The notes beneath the pieces were generated by a model, which saw only the letters and a program-made list of their open reading frames with translations, searched no databases and was not told the DNA's origin. Source: an uncultured Prevotella sp. (GTDB taxonomy: Bacteria > Bacteroidota > Bacteroidia > Bacteroidales > Bacteroidaceae). Taken from it: 7,433 bases of DNA. Both the position numbers and the translations under genes were made by a program. Below, in pieces: positions 6,986 through 7,433 of this stretch (the first letter of the stretch is position 1; each line of letters starts with the position of its first letter). The stretch covers positions 1 to 7,433 of the forward strand of contig OMVH01000186.1 of assembly GCA_900314365.1 (NCBI GenBank), in the 5' to 3' direction.

Positions 6986-7139
6986 ACTTGCATTGTTAGA
7001 TTTATGTTATGACGTTTTACTGTTATGATGCTTCCCAAATCAATGTCTGAAAAGGATTGCAGACTGTTCTTCAACTCTTTGTCCTCGTCTAACTTGAATG
7101 TCGGCCCGCTGCTCAGAGTCTGAAATAAGGATTTTTCGG

Positions 7140-7170
7140 CAAAATTATCTCTTTTTTAGTAAATTGTAAA
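7140..7170 (-). promoter_or_regulatory. Candidate Bacteroidota-type promoter for the nos operon
   Basis: On the minus strand a TTTA box (7170-7167) lies exactly 19 bases before TAATTTTG (7147-7140). The Bacteroidota sigma-ABfr consensus is TTTG, 19-21 bases, TAnnTTTG; the -7 box matches fully and the -33 box at three of four bases. Transcription would begin near 7134-7137, leaving a leader of about 150 bases before nosZ. No other TAnnTTTG was found on this strand between 6986 and 7433. Not tested experimentally. Confidence 0.6.
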
Positions 7171-7199
7171 GTGTGTTTTAGTGGTTGTTTCGATGGTGT

Positions 7200-7219
7200 C
7201 AATCGCTAAATGTCGATTG
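7200..7219. promoter_or_regulatory. Inverted repeat upstream of the nosZ promoter, possible regulator site
   Basis: CAATCG and CGATTG form a perfect six-base inverted repeat around an eight-base spacer. Its centre (about 7209.5) lies roughly 73-76 bases upstream of the start predicted from the 7170-7140 promoter, a distance typical for an activator bound upstream of RNA polymerase. It is not a canonical FNR/NNR box (TTGAT-N4-ATCAA), and no such box was seen in this region. The regulator is unknown and the site could be chance. Confidence 0.35.
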
Positions 7220-7353
7220 TTTGGTCCCGCTCAAAAGGCTAAAAGAGCGCAACGGATATTCCCTATGGTTGGTAGGGCTACTCATAAAAGATACAGTCTG
7301 TGCTACAAAGGACAATTTGCCTAACAATTGTTGGGTTCACCCGATAACCCCTG

Positions 7354-7386
7354 TGGTTTTGGTTCTTAGTTTTATAATCAAAACCA
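7354..7386. repeat. Eight-base inverted repeat near the right edge
   Basis: TGGTTTTG (7354-7361) and CAAAACCA (7379-7386) are perfectly complementary around a 17-base AT-rich loop. A second register (TTGGTT 7359-7364 with AACCAA 7382-7387) can also pair. It is not followed by a clear T-tract, so it may be an operator or part of the mRNA end of a gene outside the window rather than a terminator. Confidence 0.4.
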
Positions 7387-7392
7387 AGAAAA

Positions 7393-7427
7393 CCCTTTGT
7401 GCCATCGTCAAGGGCGAACGCCCTTTG
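7393..7427. repeat. Hairpin with a competing partner at the right edge
   Basis: AAGGGC (7410-7415) pairs with GCCCTT (7420-7425) around the tetraloop GAAC. The same AAGGG can instead pair with an upstream CCCTT (7393-7397), because CCCTTTG occurs twice (7393-7399 and 7421-7427). The two hairpins exclude each other, as in attenuators, but the T-run after the second stem is only three bases. It could be the end of a neighbouring transcript or a chance fold. Confidence 0.35.
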
Positions 7428-7433
7428 CCGTTG

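Larger units (their letters stand above)
6986..7433. other. Non-coding region upstream of nosZ
   Basis: No convincing gene lies in these 448 bases on either strand. Besides the promoter and inverted repeat listed separately, it contains several small structures. There is a direct repeat TGTTATGA (7005-7012 and 7021-7028). There is a second imperfect direct repeat, GTCTGAAAAGGATT (from 7045) and GTCTGAAATAAGGATT (from 7118). Small hairpins are GTCTG/CAGAC (7045-7064), CGCTC/GAGCG (7228-7249) and CCCTA/TAGGG (7261-7277). A ten-base palindrome AACAATTGTT lies at 7323-7332. The neighbouring gene beyond 7433 is out of view. Confidence 0.6.

Noticed and set aside
6986..7433. An FNR/NNR-type box (TTGAT-N4-ATCAA) upstream of nosZ
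   Set aside because: Searched for because such boxes control nos genes in Proteobacteria; no sequence close to the consensus was found.
7261..7433. A tRNA gene or insertion-sequence end at the right edge
   Set aside because: Short hairpins are present, but no cloverleaf, T-arm consensus, transposase remnant or target duplication could be identified.

Overview
The window carries a compact clade II (Sec-dependent, 'atypical') nitrous oxide reductase cluster, all on the minus strand and transcribed from right to left in the order nosZ - nosB-like - nosL - nosD - nosF - nosY. It is followed, after a 75-bp gap, by a gene for a secreted YiiX/YebB-type (permuted NlpC/P60) hydrolase. The organism looks like a member of the Bacteroidota, probably Bacteroidales and perhaps Prevotellaceae. 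Reasons: start codons have no recognisable Shine-Dalgarno sequence, promoter-like elements match the Bacteroidota type (TTTG-N19-TAnnTTTG), genes are moderately GC-rich with AT-rich spacers, and NosZ has a lipoprotein-type signal. The genus cannot be settled from this window.

Layout: 7433-6986 is non-coding DNA upstream of nosZ, holding a promoter candidate (7170-7140) and several short inverted and direct repeats. 6985-4952 is nosZ, with all seven CuZ histidines and the full CuA motif visible. 4906-4289 is a four-helix membrane protein in the position of nosB. 4289-3816 is the NosL copper lipoprotein, 3843-2596 the NosD beta-helix protein, 2599-1892 the NosF ATPase and 1899-1132 the NosY permease. 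1056-409 is the YiiX-like hydrolase, and 408-1 is non-coding DNA with an AT-rich palindrome, a triple TGTGATT repeat and a weak terminator candidate.

How the genes work together: NosZ reduces N2O to N2 in the periplasm. NosL delivers Cu(I), and NosD with the NosFY ABC transporter assembles the CuZ centre. From nosB through nosY every junction overlaps (1, 28, 4 and 8 nt), which points to one translationally coupled unit behind nosZ. The window shows no nosR, nosX/apbE, nosG/nosH/nosC or other cytochrome gene, so the electron route to NosZ must come from elsewhere in the genome or through an undescribed path, possibly involving the NosB-like protein. The YiiX-like gene has its own -7 element a few bases before its ATG and may be independent of the nos operon.

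No tRNA, rRNA, CRISPR array, insertion sequence or clearly broken gene was seen.
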